Shown here: positions 1 to 9,693 of the stretch, in pieces | Layout: the number at the start of each line of letters is the position of its first letter | How positions within the stretch are numbered: the stretch's first letter is position 1 | Source: Pleurostoma richardsiae | Taxonomy: Eukaryota > Ascomycota > Sordariomycetes > Calosphaeriales > Pleurostomataceae | Reading direction: 5' to 3' | NCBI GenBank assembly: GCA_030052745.1 | Contig: JANBVO010000001.1 | Span: forward strand, 744,001 to 808,000 | DNA length: 64,000 nt | Made by a program: the position numbers and the translations under genes | The notes under the pieces: model-generated | The model's database searches: none | Seen by the model: the letters and a program-made list of their open reading frames with translations, nothing else | What the model was told of the DNA's origin: nothing

Positions 1-610
1 CCTCGCCAACCCCGACCATCAAATCCTCATTCTCCTCTACCACTTGGTACCCCGGGAGCGCATTGTCAGGGTTCATTTCAGACCACGTACCCAGCAGGTC
101 CTCGTGGGGCAGGCCAAGCTCCTGGGCCAGCTGGGCGTAGCGGGCCGAGTACTCCCTTAGCACGTCCTCGCCCTCACGCAGCCATTCGACGAGCTCGTCG
201 CGCCGCTCACGGACCTCCTCCCGCGTCGATGCGGAGACAGAGCTGAAGCCGCCCGTGTACGGCGGCACATCGGAGGCGGAGTAGGCGGGCAGCTCTGGGT
301 CGTGGCCCGGGCGTGCGGATGACGCTGGCGCAGTGGGGGCCTCCTGCGAGGGAGACTCCGTGGAGGCGTGGGATGGCGGGACATCCGCGGCAGCTTGCGC
401 TGGTGCAGGGGCGGAAGGATCCTGTGATGCCGCCGCTGCGGGGATGCCGTTGGTGTGGCCGTAGCGAAGGAGCCACAGGCTGTGCTCACGCAGGGATGTT
501 CTCAGCAGCTCCAACTCTGCCGCCAGCGACGGTATGAGGCGTTTGAGGTCATTATATGCCGTTTCCAGTTCAACCCTCGGTGTTGTCTGTGCTGAGCCCT
601 CGGAAACCAT
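1..610 (-). CDS. Unknown protein, cut by left edge (N-terminal 203 residues)
   Basis: On the minus strand a frame opens with ATG at 610-608 and stays open without a stop to base 1, so the gene runs off the window. I chose this start because it is the first ATG of the open frame. The N-terminus (residues about 13-50) is Leu/Glu-rich and probably helical. A Pro/Ala/Ser-rich spacer follows (about 60-115), then a charged helical stretch (about 125-170) rich in Arg and Glu with a WLREGEDVL segment. There is no signal peptide, membrane segment or domain that I recognise. Codon use is GC-rich like the other genes here. The function is unknown. A 15-bp-arm inverted repeat lies 113 bp upstream of the start. 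Confidence 0.7.
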   Translation of the reverse strand, partial: MVSEGSAQTTPRVELETAYNDLKRLIPSLAAELELLRTSLREHSLWLLRYGHTNGIPAAAASQDPSAPAPAQAAADVPPSHASTESPSQEAPTAPASSARPGHDPELPAYSASDVPPYTGGFSSVSASTREEVRERRDELVEWLREGEDVLREYSARYAQLAQELGLPHEDLLGTWSEMNPDNALPGYQVVEENEDLMVGVGE

Positions 611-1013
611 GATGTTGGATGACCGTTCGAATTGCGGATTACGGTGGCGGATGACGAGCAGTCGAGATGGACAGCTCCTGTCACGTGATTCCGACCAGGC
701 GCCGACGGAGAAAACGCTCCATTACCCGTTGGTCAGCAAGTGGGCCAACTCGCTGACCAACGGGTACTTACAGCATCGTATATCAGGTCTACACAACAGT
801 TGAATTCTGCCACTTCAGGGGGGGCAGCCGATTGATAAGGACCTATTACGTACTGGCCGACAACCCTGTTGATGTGCACATGGGCAATCTACGTGAATGG
901 AGATATCGCAGTCGTCGACCTATAGTAAGGGCTACACATTCATATTGTGCGACTTGAAGGCTTGGCGTATGCGTCGTAAGTCTCATACTGTCTCAAGGAA
1001 ATTATTATGACCA
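611..1013. promoter_or_regulatory. Intergenic: promoter of left-edge gene, with hairpin
   Basis: This stretch separates the left-edge gene (minus strand) from the 3' end of the small secreted protein gene (also minus). The only distinct structure I see is the perfect inverted repeat at 723-766. No further gene is supported. Confidence 0.5.
723..766. repeat. Perfect 15-bp inverted repeat (hairpin)
   Basis: The left arm TACCCGTTGGTCAGC (723-737) is matched exactly by its reverse complement at 752-766, with a 14-base spacer. It sits 113 bp upstream of the start of the left-edge gene. It could be a cruciform or regulatory palindrome, or the remnant of a small inverted-repeat element. There is no obvious flanking target-site duplication. 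Confidence 0.75.
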
Positions 1014-1721
1014 TCAGTAGGACTCTCCCGGGAAACGGTGGGAGTCGGCGGACCCGGGTGGCTTGTTGAACTGGTTCGGCAGGATCTTCCCACACTCTGC
1101 CTCCTCACACCTCGTGGGCTGCTTCACGGGCCAGACCATATTGCTGACCGTAAAGTTATCCATTCCGGTGTAGAGCTCGTGGACATGAGCCTGGTGCAGC
1201 TCCGGGTAGGTATCGATGTCCATCTTATCAATCTTATATGTCCCCTCGATGGGGCCGAGGTCCTGTGAGTCCCACCACACCTTGAGCCACATATTCCCGC
1301 GGATCAAGTCGATCATATACAGGCCTTCCCACTGCCGGTTAATGCCAAAGGACACTTTCGGGTCGCTGCATTCTTTCCGGTGTGTGGGCGGGAGACGTTT
1401 GACAGTCCTGCGTCCTTTGTCTGTCCATGCCCACACCTCGCAGAAAATAAAGGGCTCGTCTGGGCTGACCTTGATGTCAAATTTGTAGCTATAGCAAAGA
1501 ATTGTGATTAGTTACACAAGAGAAGGGCTTCGCGAAGGCATATGAGGAGATCGGGATTGTATTTACTATGCATGCGCATTAGGGTCCTTGGTCGAGCCGG
1601 CCCTCGCGCGGAAGTTCGCAACTTCAAATGGTATAGGAAAGTCCATCTGTGCCGAAGAAATAGACAGCGCTGAGAGGAAGCTGATAGCTAGGAAGGGTAC
1701 TTTGATGTATGTCAACCACAT
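1014..1721 (-). CDS. Small secreted four-cysteine protein (two exons)
   Basis: The coding sequence is complement(1014..1488, 1567..1721) and encodes 209 residues. Exon 1 starts with ATG at 1721-1719 and gives a clear signal peptide: a hydrophobic core within residues 1-24 ending in SISSAQ. The intron begins GTAAAT, contains TAACTAATC as branch site and ends CTATAG. It joins exon 1 (ending TA) to exon 2 (starting C) in frame. The mature part is hydrophilic with four cysteines (FCEVW, KECSD, RCEEAEC), which could form two disulphides, and one N-glycosylation motif (NFT). No family is recognised. Size, secretion and cysteines fit a small secreted or effector-like protein, but that role is inference. 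The gene is isolated, next to a decayed F-box-like gene. Confidence 0.75.
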
Positions 1722-2637
1722 ATTTAAGCGTGAGTGCCGTGAACGTAGACAAGAGATTTAATCTTGAGTGTCTGAATGATGAAAGTTCGCCAGTTTGCCT
1801 GTAAGTGACGAGGTTTCCAGAGACGCTTATCGTGAACCCACCGTGGAATTATTAGGAACTCCAAGTTAGAAGGCCTTACGAAGTTTTATGAATTGCAGCT
1901 TTAAATGCCGTTTGAATACCCTAACCGGCGTAACTTCCTAATCAACCTTTCCCTCAAGAAAGTTTATACTGGCTGAACTTTTAATAGTCCCTGGAGCGAC
2001 GAAATCTTCTGCTCCCGCTCACAAGCCAGACGCCAGTCAACCCTAGAGTTTTAGAATTCAGCTTTTCAATCACACTGGTTGGTGCTAACGGCTTGATGCT
2101 GTGACATCGAGGACGGTCGAACCACGTAATGGCAACATACAGTACCTTGGGTATCTACGGAACAGCAACTTTGACTACCATGGTACGAATCTAGACTTGT
2201 CTCGAAAATTGGAATCGTTTTAGGTTGTCAGCCCTCACGGTGACTGTGATATCTCTGTACTGTTGCGAATTATGTGTATTGCATCTATCAGCTTACCGTT
2301 CCTATCTATCGTACATGGCCCTGGCCTCCAGCTTTATATCTTCAAATCTCCCCGACCAGGCTCCTGCGAAGGCTGATGTCAGGCTTCCAGAGAGGAAGTC
2401 AAAATACGGGCTCTTTGAGGGCCATTTCTTGTCGGTTATGGAGGCTGTTTAGCTCAAGAGCATAGAGGAGCGGTCTTACAGGAGAGCCTTTTTTGAGACC
2501 TGAAATCTTTTCGACGCGTACATGGAGATCGCTCCTGTGGCGGTCGGCACGGTTTTCAACCAGTGTTTAACTTGTCCTCATCCTAGGTAGGTGTTGTAGG
2601 GACCTGATTAGCAGGTCCGCGTCGTCATCCATCTCTC
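1722..2637. other. Intergenic, no gene seen
   Basis: About 0.9 kb with no supported gene. Short open frames on both strands lack domains, splice logic or coding-like composition. The right half of this stretch, 1722 upward, contains the promoter of the small secreted protein. Confidence 0.5.
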
Positions 2638-4186
2638 TCACAGATAGAAATATCGCCCGGACTCCCTGAGAATCTGTTCCAATGATACCAGATGAACCAC
2701 TTCACCCAGCTCCAGGTCACAGATCGCAGTCGCATGTGACTTGATGTCATGCTTATTCAGGACCTGACTCCTCAGGACGGAGAGCTCATGCCTGGTATAC
2801 CACAGTGCCACCTCCTTCCAACCGTTCATGATGTCTACATCCAACTCCATGTCCCAGGTGCTGCACCAGCCGAGGGTAGTCGAATCCGCTCTCACATGGC
2901 ACCGGATTGCGCAAGCGTTTCGCTTCCTTCCGTTCCAGATCTCCATCGTTTGGAGTTTAGGCATTCTGAGAGCCGCCGTGCCTGCGTTCACCAGCATATC
3001 ATTGATTGTAGGAAGACGAGGGTTGCAGAGCGCCAGGAGTCGCGAGATCAAAATCAATGACTTGAGCTTATCCCATACCCAGTGGGTCTCGCAGGCTTCA
3101 AAAAAGTCATTTGCATCGACCATGTAAGAAGCAAAGAGACTCTCAAGGCCAGGGCTCCTGCGGGCTAAAGCCATGCCGACCGATGGACTTGGAGTCCTGA
3201 TAAGCTCTGGATGATATGGCCGCTCCCTCGTAATATAATGGAAACAATGAATGATGTTGTAATCTTCATTGAAGTCCTCGAAAATCCTCAGAGTCTTGAG
3301 TGTTTCCGGCAGCGATGTCAACATCACTTGATATCCTGTCATTTCGTCTCAGTGCTGCGAAATCTCTGAATTGTAAAGGCAGTCTAATGGATTAAAATAC
3401 TTACCTGAGTCTAGATGATATTGTGGACACCGAAAGAATGGTCGTCATGGCTCGTAGGTGATGCATTCAAGATTAGGGAGACTCTGAGAATTTCTCGAAA
3501 TGTCTTGGTGTCAAGAGCACGTCGAGTTTGTCGACGCAGAACAAGGGCGTTCACGACCTCAACAGACGGCAGCTGTCCCGGAATTTTCGGGAACAACGTC
3601 GTAAGAAGCCTAGATATAGTCATGAAGGGAGGACGACGCAGTCGCTAGCCGTGCTTCCACCCATGGTATGGATCATGGACGTGCAGCTTCTGACGCTTCC
3701 CTCGGTTTCGAAGGGATGTGGACCGAGATGTAGATCTCACTCAAGGCGTGCTGCGAGTCGCTCGGCGAGTAAATGCTGATTTCTAAACCGGTCCACCCTG
3801 GTGGGCGACTTCATGTTTCTCCCAAGTGTTGAGTATGAGAAAGAGCTTCAGGATAGCTTCGCCAACAATCCCCTGATCAACATCTCCCGATTGTTGCAAT
3901 CCGGGCAACCGTACGCTCCCAGCTCAATGCGAAGCGATATGTACTGCATCAAGCTCTTCTGGCGACGAATGACTTTCCCAAAGGCATCGAGGCACGACTG
4001 TGTTAGATTCAATCGGCAATATATTTCTGTTTCGAAAAAGGCTTGACGAGTCTTGCAAACAGCAGCGTACCCAGACAAGTCGGTTTTGACAGGAGTGTTA
4101 CCATTTCCGTGGCTGCGAGGGTTCCCTCCTAGCAACTCGAAAACTCTCAGTTGGATGTCTAGAGGAAACTGAGGCCACTGTGGCAA
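2638..4186 (-). pseudogene. Decayed F-box-like / DUF6546 protein gene
   Basis: Read on the minus strand, pieces of one protein follow in order but in shifting frames. They are an F-box-like start (WPQFPLDIQLRVFELLGG, from 4186), a DUF6546-type core (LKLFLILNTWEK, then a GLEISIYSPSDSQHAL segment, then LRR-like basic segments) and an intact 234-residue C-terminal part (to 2638). Frame breaks are seen near 3880, 3788 and 3684. Stops break the frame at 3645-3647 and at 3445-3447, where a Tyr-Glu-Pro-Trp motif would need TGG instead of TGA. One intron (GTAAGT at about 3411 down to TTCGCAG) is still recognisable. The family is common in Sordariomycetes and of unknown function. Several independent lesions make a functional product unlikely unless the exon structure is very different. 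Confidence 0.65.
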
Positions 4187-5478
4187 AGTGACCGGTCACA
4201 GTGCGTGTTGTTGTTGACTGGCGTGACGAGCAGAACCTGAAACGGGGGGAACGTCCATGACGGCTGCGACTTGCATAGCCGAGCGCCTTCTTAAAGCAGG
4301 GTCATTGACAGAGCAAACGACGCACAACACTACGTAATGAGTTCTCGGGGCGATATCTAGCTGCAGTACGCTTCGAGCACCACTGTGACGGGGAGGGGAT
4401 GAGTGTGGCGAAGCGTTCTGAATAGCCGACACTGTTTGCAGCGTCGGCTCAACAGATCTGCTGGCTGTCTGGAAAAGAAGAAGAGTGGTAAATGTCCGGG
4501 CTGGGCACTTCCACCAACATAGAAGTTCTTGAAAGCCGTATTTATGTGTCGTTGATGGAGAAAGGACATTCCCCACCTGACTCCAGGGTTGAACCTTATA
4601 TCCGGCTGGTTGTGTTAGGTGTTAGGAAGTATGATGGACCCTGACCAGCGGCGAAGTTGCTTGAGTAACGGATAGTAACAGATGTGCCAGAAGCCCAACG
4701 TTGTCATGGGGGAAGCCAAGCTCTTATAGAGGCAGAGTCGTGGATGCGTGTTTGTTTCCCCCATGCGTGGGGCTTCGAAAACAACCTCCTCCTTATTCGC
4801 AAGGACGCGGGTCCCCTGTACCCCCTGGGAGCGTTGAAGTTTCTGCATGAACGGCGTAACGGTTCCACGTCTTGTTGACGCGAGAAAGTGTCCATGCTCG
4901 AGATACAGAAGAGTAGTCTGTGCCGAAGGTGCTGAAAGGTGCGAACTGACGTCCAGACCAAGGCCTACCTTACCCTTTGAAGTGCGCAGAGTGGCAGAGG
5001 CAGGTACTGATACAAAGATGCTTTTTTGGCCTGCTGTGACTGCGCAACAATATCAACGAAAACACAGACTGAAGAGGCCGAGTCCAGCTACGAGCTCCAT
5101 CAATACCCTGGGGAGCTCAAGGTCTTTCCCGGCAGCGCTTTGTTCCGTGCAGGCCTAAGTCCCGGCTCATTATCACCGCGGACCCCATCTTCCCCGCTTC
5201 CCCGGACCATCTTTTTCAGCCGATGATGAGCCAAACCAAGCGTCCTCTGCTGATAGCGCCCCAGATTATTACGCGGGGAAGACAGCACAAAGTTTGCAAT
5301 GCTAACCGGGGAAGTGCTAGTACACGCGTCTGGGAGGCTCAGTGGTTCGCCTCGGCATTGCTTTGCTACTTGCGCCTATATTAAGCCCAGCTCTCGGTGC
5401 TGTCGAGCGAATGCCCCCATCGTCTCCTATCCCTCAATCTACGTGTTCTAGGAGATTGTGTAGACCGCATTATAAGCC
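4187..5478. other. Intergenic, no gene seen
   Basis: 1.3 kb between the F-box-like pseudogene and the alcohol dehydrogenase. Only short, unrelated open frames occur. The last few hundred bases must hold the dehydrogenase promoter; an AT-rich TATATTAAG lies about 100 bp before its ATG. Confidence 0.5.
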
Positions 5479-6698
5479 ATGAGTGTCTCGGAGAAGACGT
5501 ACAAAGCCGCCGTCCTGGTTGTAAGTTCCCAGCCCCTGCAGTGACCTCAGATCCCATAGACGCGCCGGACTCGTTTCAACTCACCAACAACCCCAGGAGC
5601 AAGGCCGTTCGCCAAAGTTCGAGATCCGCGCCCTGCCGCTCCCCACCCTCGGCCCGACGGACATCCTGGTCCGCCTCAGTGTGACCTCCGTCTGCGGAAC
5701 CGACTGCGGCCAGGCGGCCGGCGAGCTCGGCCCCACTCGCCCCGTCATCGGCCACGAGGGCGTCGGCCACATCGCCGCCCTCGGCGACTCCGTGCACCTG
5801 ATTGACCCGACCATCGCCGTGGGCCAGCGCGCCGGCGTCGCCTGGAACCGCGACGCCTGCGGGACTTGCGCCTTCTGCACCGACACGTCGCGCGACGGCG
5901 AGACGCGCTGCGCGGGGCTGTTCCAGTCCGGGCGCACTGCGGACGGTACCTTCGCCGAGTACGCGGTCGTGCCGGCGCGGTACCTGCTGCGGATCCCCGA
6001 GGAGCAGTTCGGCGGCGTGCCCGACGAGCTGGTGGCGCCGGTGCTGTGCGGCGGCGTGACGGCGTACAAGGCCGTCAAGACGCTGGACGTGGTCCCGGGG
6101 TCGTGGGTCGCCGTCTCGGGCGGGGGCGGGGGCGTCGGGGCGTTCGCGGTTGCGTTCGCGAAGGCGATGGGGTACAGGGTCATCGCGGTGGATGCCGGGG
6201 AGGTGAAGGGCAAGCACGCCCTGTCCGAGGGGGCGGAGCACTTCGTCGACATCACCGCCGAGGAGGACGTCGGGAAGAGGGTGAAGGCGCTGACGGGCGG
6301 CCTGGGCGCGGGCGCGGTGATCGTCGCGGCGGGATCGGGCAAGGCGTACCAGGCTGCGTTCAGCATGCTGGGCCCGTTCGGCACGCTGATGTGCGTCGGC
6401 ATACCGCCTGCGGACCACCTGGTGAACTTCCACCCTCTGTTCTTCGTTGGCAATGGGTGGCGGCTGGTAGGGTCTGCCGTGGGCACGAGGAGAGACACGC
6501 TCGAGGCGCTGGAGTTCGTGAAGAGAGGAGTTGTGGTGCCCAAGGTCCAGTGGGCAGAGCTCAGCAAGATGGGAGAGCTGATGATCGATGTGGGGAAGGG
6601 CAAGGTGAGTCCATTCCGCAGTGTCATCCCTGATCGCTTCGTGACTGACGGTGGGCCAGATCCAAGGAAAGTATGTAGTGAAGCTTGATAATTTGTGA
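5479..6698 (+). CDS. Zinc-type alcohol dehydrogenase (MDR superfamily)
   Basis: CDS join(5479..5520, 5597..6604, 6660..6698), 362 residues. The enzyme should oxidise primary or secondary alcohols, or reduce aldehydes, with NAD(P) in the cytosol. Catalytic zinc ligands are visible as Cys47 (VCGTDCG), His67-Glu68 (GHEGVG) and Cys165 (LCGGVTAYK). The structural-zinc loop has four cysteines (102, 105, 108, 119), with the last spaced wider than in yeast ADH1. A nucleotide-binding GGGGGVG lies near 189-195. The first exon (MSVSEKTYKAAVLV) and the short last exon (ending YVVKLDNL) restore the usual family termini and use good GTAAGT/GTGAGT donors. It converges on the bZIP gene, 218 bp away. The substrate is unknown. 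Confidence 0.9.
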
Positions 6699-6916
6699 CG
6701 AGCACGCCCTATTGTGTTAGTTCTTTCGATATGCCCATCATAAGATAGATTATCCAACCTTGTCCTAACCTGTACCCATTCAACGCCGGCATGCCGTATA
6801 GGTGAGAGATGAGTTGTTGAAACCCAGAAGTGGCCTGCTCGGAGGCACAGGGTGGAAACGCCAACAGCGGTCAAGTTCTGGCTGTCCAGCCAGCCCTCGC
6901 CATGCTTCGCTCGACA

Positions 6917-8182
6917 TTAGGAGAGCATCAAGGCATCATCACACTCCCCGCGCATCTCTCTCCACCAGCGAGATTGCCTCACGAGCTCTCCATCCTCCCC
7001 GCCTACAATGAACCACCACTTCTGGATGAACCACTCCTTCGCCTCCCAGCTCCTAACATCCCAAGGCGTGCCCGAGCCCACGCCTTCTTTGTCCCTCCTA
7101 CCGACGCCGGCCCTACCCCAGCAGATGAGCCCATTGAGCGAGTCGTAGAAGAATTCGTCCTCGTCGATGCTGTCGATGGTCTTGATGAGATTCGCCCGCA
7201 CGGTTGGGAAGGGGATGATGTCGATGTACGGGTGGTGGGAAACGGTGATCTGCTCGCGGCAGGGCCGCATGTCCGGCTTGAGCGTCTGGAAGATGCTCTG
7301 GACGGACCTGACGAGGGTCTCGGAGGACACGGAGGACGAAGAAGACGCCGGCGAACGGAAGAAGGGCGATATCGAGTCCTCGTCACACCACGTGTCGTCC
7401 GTAATGCCGATGGCAAGGCAGTTGCTGCGCATGGCACTCGCGATGCATAGCCTCTCGATTCGCAGCGTATTGATGTAGGGATCCGCTGCGAAGAAGTTGT
7501 ACGGCGCGAGCCCTTGCCTGCCCCTGCATGCCTGTGCGGGGTTCGCGGGAGTGCGGATCTGGATGTGTGGTACAGGACAGCCGCAGTCAAAATACTCGAT
7601 CGCCCAGGTATTGCTGAAGGCCGCACTGCCGCTCGGTAGGGATGGGTCCCATTCCCACACGTTGGGAGACCACAGCGAGTTCTCCTTACCGGGCTGGTAA
7701 GCGGTTATGACGAGGGAGTCGCTGCCGGAGGGACCAGGTGTCCTCGCTACGAGGAACTCTTCCATGCGTTGGAGAGGCTGCTGAGGGAGCCGTGGCTCCA
7801 CGATTTCATCTCCATGATTTGCAGTCAGTTGCGCGGCGGGAACCGTCTCTGGGACATTCTTTGCCTGTTCCGGGGCAGCATCCGGCGGAGCTTGAGGAAC
7901 AGCGGGGCCGGCCTCGGGATCGGACGCGGACCCCGGGACGATAGAGGCAGCTAAGTTCTCCAGCTGAAGGAGATGCTGCTTCTTCTTCTCGCCTGACAGT
8001 TCATCAGCTGATTGGGCGACCAATGCAACATGGATGGAATACTCACGGTACTTCTTCTGAGCCCTTATGTTTTGGAGGCGTCTCTTCTCCGGATCTCGCC
8101 GGGTGACCTTCGGCCGCTGCTTCGCGTCACCGACAGTCGTCCCAGCAGCACGCCGTTCCTCTTCTGGCTGATTCATCTTCAA
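6917..8182 (-). CDS. bZIP transcription factor with DUF3425 domain
   Basis: CDS complement(6917..7992, 8047..8182), 403 residues. The N-terminus holds a basic region (RRDPEKRRLQNIRAQKKYRE) running into a short zipper (KKKQHLLQLENLA). The C-terminal half is a DUF3425-type domain, with a DSLNGLICWGRAG stretch and an aromatic WFIQKWWFIVGG motif. This layout belongs to fungal bZIP-like regulators often found beside metabolic genes. The 54-bp intron (GTGAGT at 8046 to CAG at 7993) lies exactly at the basic region/zipper joint. It is a multiple of three and has no stop, so unspliced RNA would add 18 residues inside the DNA-binding region. The gene is divergent from the SDR at 8703 and convergent with the alcohol dehydrogenase; it may regulate either. 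Confidence 0.85.
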   Translation of the reverse strand: MKMNQPEEERRAAGTTVGDAKQRPKVTRRDPEKRRLQNIRAQKKYREYSIHVALVAQSADELSGEKKKQHLLQLENLAASIVPGSASDPEAGPAVPQAPPDAAPEQAKNVPETVPAAQLTANHGDEIVEPRLPQQPLQRMEEFLVARTPGPSGSDSLVITAYQPGKENSLWSPNVWEWDPSLPSGSAAFSNTWAIEYFDCGCPVPHIQIRTPANPAQACRGRQGLAPYNFFAADPYINTLRIERLCIASAMRSNCLAIGITDDTWCDEDSISPFFRSPASSSSSVSSETLVRSVQSIFQTLKPDMRPCREQITVSHHPYIDIIPFPTVRANLIKTIDSIDEDEFFYDSLNGLICWGRAGVGRRDKEGVGSGTPWDVRSWEAKEWFIQKWWFIVGGEDGELVRQSRWWREMRGECDDALMLS

Positions 8183-8702
8183 GGATACGGCCTTGGCTGA
8201 TTTCAGTCATTCGCAGCAGGCAGGAATAAAGAGAAAGTGCATTTGCTGTCCTCTGCTCGGCTTAGGTCCAGAATTCGAAGTGGCTGATGTCAGCCATTCG
8301 CGTTGATAAGCAGCTCCATCACCTGACTCGGCTCTCTCTCCGATGCGTCTCTACCAATAACTCCGGGACAGCGCCGAATCTCCGGAGTCCACCCCGGAGA
8401 TATACGGCTTCCCATCCTGTAGCTGACGTTGAAATAGGCTCTGGGCGTTTCCTGACTCGGAGAAGCTGCATTGCTCGAGAGTCCATGCTGCGAGACTTTC
8501 CATCATCCCCACTCACTGACTGATGTGAGCCAGGCGAATGCTTGGAAATACAGCTCCAGCACGTCCCACCATCATCACGCAGTCACGAATTGACGAGGCG
8601 ATGGCAAGACGCCATGGTATAAAAGCAATGGATCCTCACGGTTATTCATGGGATGTTCGGGAGGAGGGTTAAGGATCAACCGGGCATCGGCACACAAACA
8701 AC
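8183..8702. promoter_or_regulatory. Divergent promoter, bZIP gene / SDR gene
   Basis: 520 bp shared between the bZIP gene (minus) and the SDR gene (plus). A TATAAAA box at 8618-8624 sits 79 bp upstream of the SDR ATG. Related TGACTCGG/TGACTCGGC words occur near 8320 and 8450, and TCACTGACTGATG lies near 8513. These resemble AP-1-like half sites a bZIP factor could use, but this was not tested. Confidence 0.5.
8618..8624 (+). promoter_or_regulatory. TATA box of SDR gene
   Basis: TATAAAA, 79 bp upstream of the ATG at 8703 and correctly oriented for the SDR gene. Confidence 0.5.
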
Positions 8703-9673
8703 ATGTCACAGACCGTTTTTATTACCGGCGCGAATTCGGGTATTGGCCTGGCTACGACAAAAGCCTTCCTCTCAAATGGCTGGAACGTCGTCGGCACTGC
8801 AAGGAAACCGGCGGCGGCGGAGGAGCTACAGCAGCTGGCGAGAGACAGTGATGGCAAGCTCTTGATTGTCCAGCTCGACCTCACCGCCGAGGCCACGTTC
8901 CAGCCGGCCCTTGACGCCGCGGTGGCCCAGTTCGACAAGGTTGATGTCCTCGTCAACAATGCCGGGTACGGCCACTTCGGCGTCATGGAGGCCCAGACTG
9001 TGGACGATTACCGGCGGCAGTTCGAAGTTAACGTCTTCGGTGAGCTCTTCCCGGGCCTGTCATCACTTGTTTCTCATGCTAACATGCTATGGCAGGACCC
9101 ATTGGTTTGACGAAGCTCTTTGTGCCTCACTTCCGCGCCACGAGGGACGCCCATTCTCCTGCGACGGTCATTTACGTCAGCTCCGGCGCCGCTCATTTCG
9201 GCCTGCCTCTCTTCAGCCCGTACATGGCGAGCAAGGCAGCCCTGAACCTCTTTGCCGAGACTGTCTCCTACGAGCTGGCGCAGCTCAGCCCGCCCGTGAC
9301 GGTCAAGATCGTCGTCCCGCACGGCGGCGTGCAGTCAACCAACTTCTTGAAGACGGCGCAGGTCGCGTCGGACTTTCGCGAAGACGCCGAAGGCAAGGCC
9401 AAGAGAGCGGCGACGGAGAAGCTGTACGGGGCCTACGCGGCTAAGGTCCTCACTGTGTTCGGCGGGATGGCTGGCGCCAGCATGGCAGTCGAGGAGCCGG
9501 CGATGAAGATATACGAGGCGGTCACTGATGGGACGAACAAACTGCGGTACTTCATCTCGGGCAAAGATGGAGGAAGAGACTTGAGAGCGAGGATGAGCGG
9601 GATGAGGGAGGGAGAAGACCTCGATGCTGCGGACGACAGGTACATGAGCTCCATGAGGGGGCAGTTTCCATAG
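8703..9673 (+). CDS. Short-chain dehydrogenase/reductase (classical SDR)
   Basis: CDS join(8703..9039, 9096..9673), 304 residues. It has a Rossmann fold with TGANSGIG at residues 8-15, the structural NNAG motif near 90, catalytic serine in VSSG (about 141-142) and the YMASK signature (Tyr155, Lys159). The intron is textbook: GTGAGC donor, GCTAACATG branch site and GGCAG acceptor. It probably reduces a ketone or oxidises a hydroxyl with NAD(P)H; the substrate is unknown. It shares a promoter with the bZIP-DUF3425 gene, which makes it a candidate target. Its stop codon TAG lies inside a tandem ATAGGC repeat, so the C-terminus may vary between strains. Confidence 0.9.
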
Positions 9674-9693
9674 GCATAGGCATAGGCATAGGC
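9670..9693. repeat. Tandem hexamer repeat (ATAGGC)4
   Basis: Four direct copies of ATAGGC. The first copy supplies the TAG stop codon of the SDR gene, so the repeat overlaps the coding end. Confidence 0.8.

Noticed and set aside
5576-6874. 432- and 374-codon antisense frames over the alcohol dehydrogenase
   Set aside because: Arg/Ala/Pro-rich shadow translation of a GC-rich gene with clear zinc motifs on the other strand.
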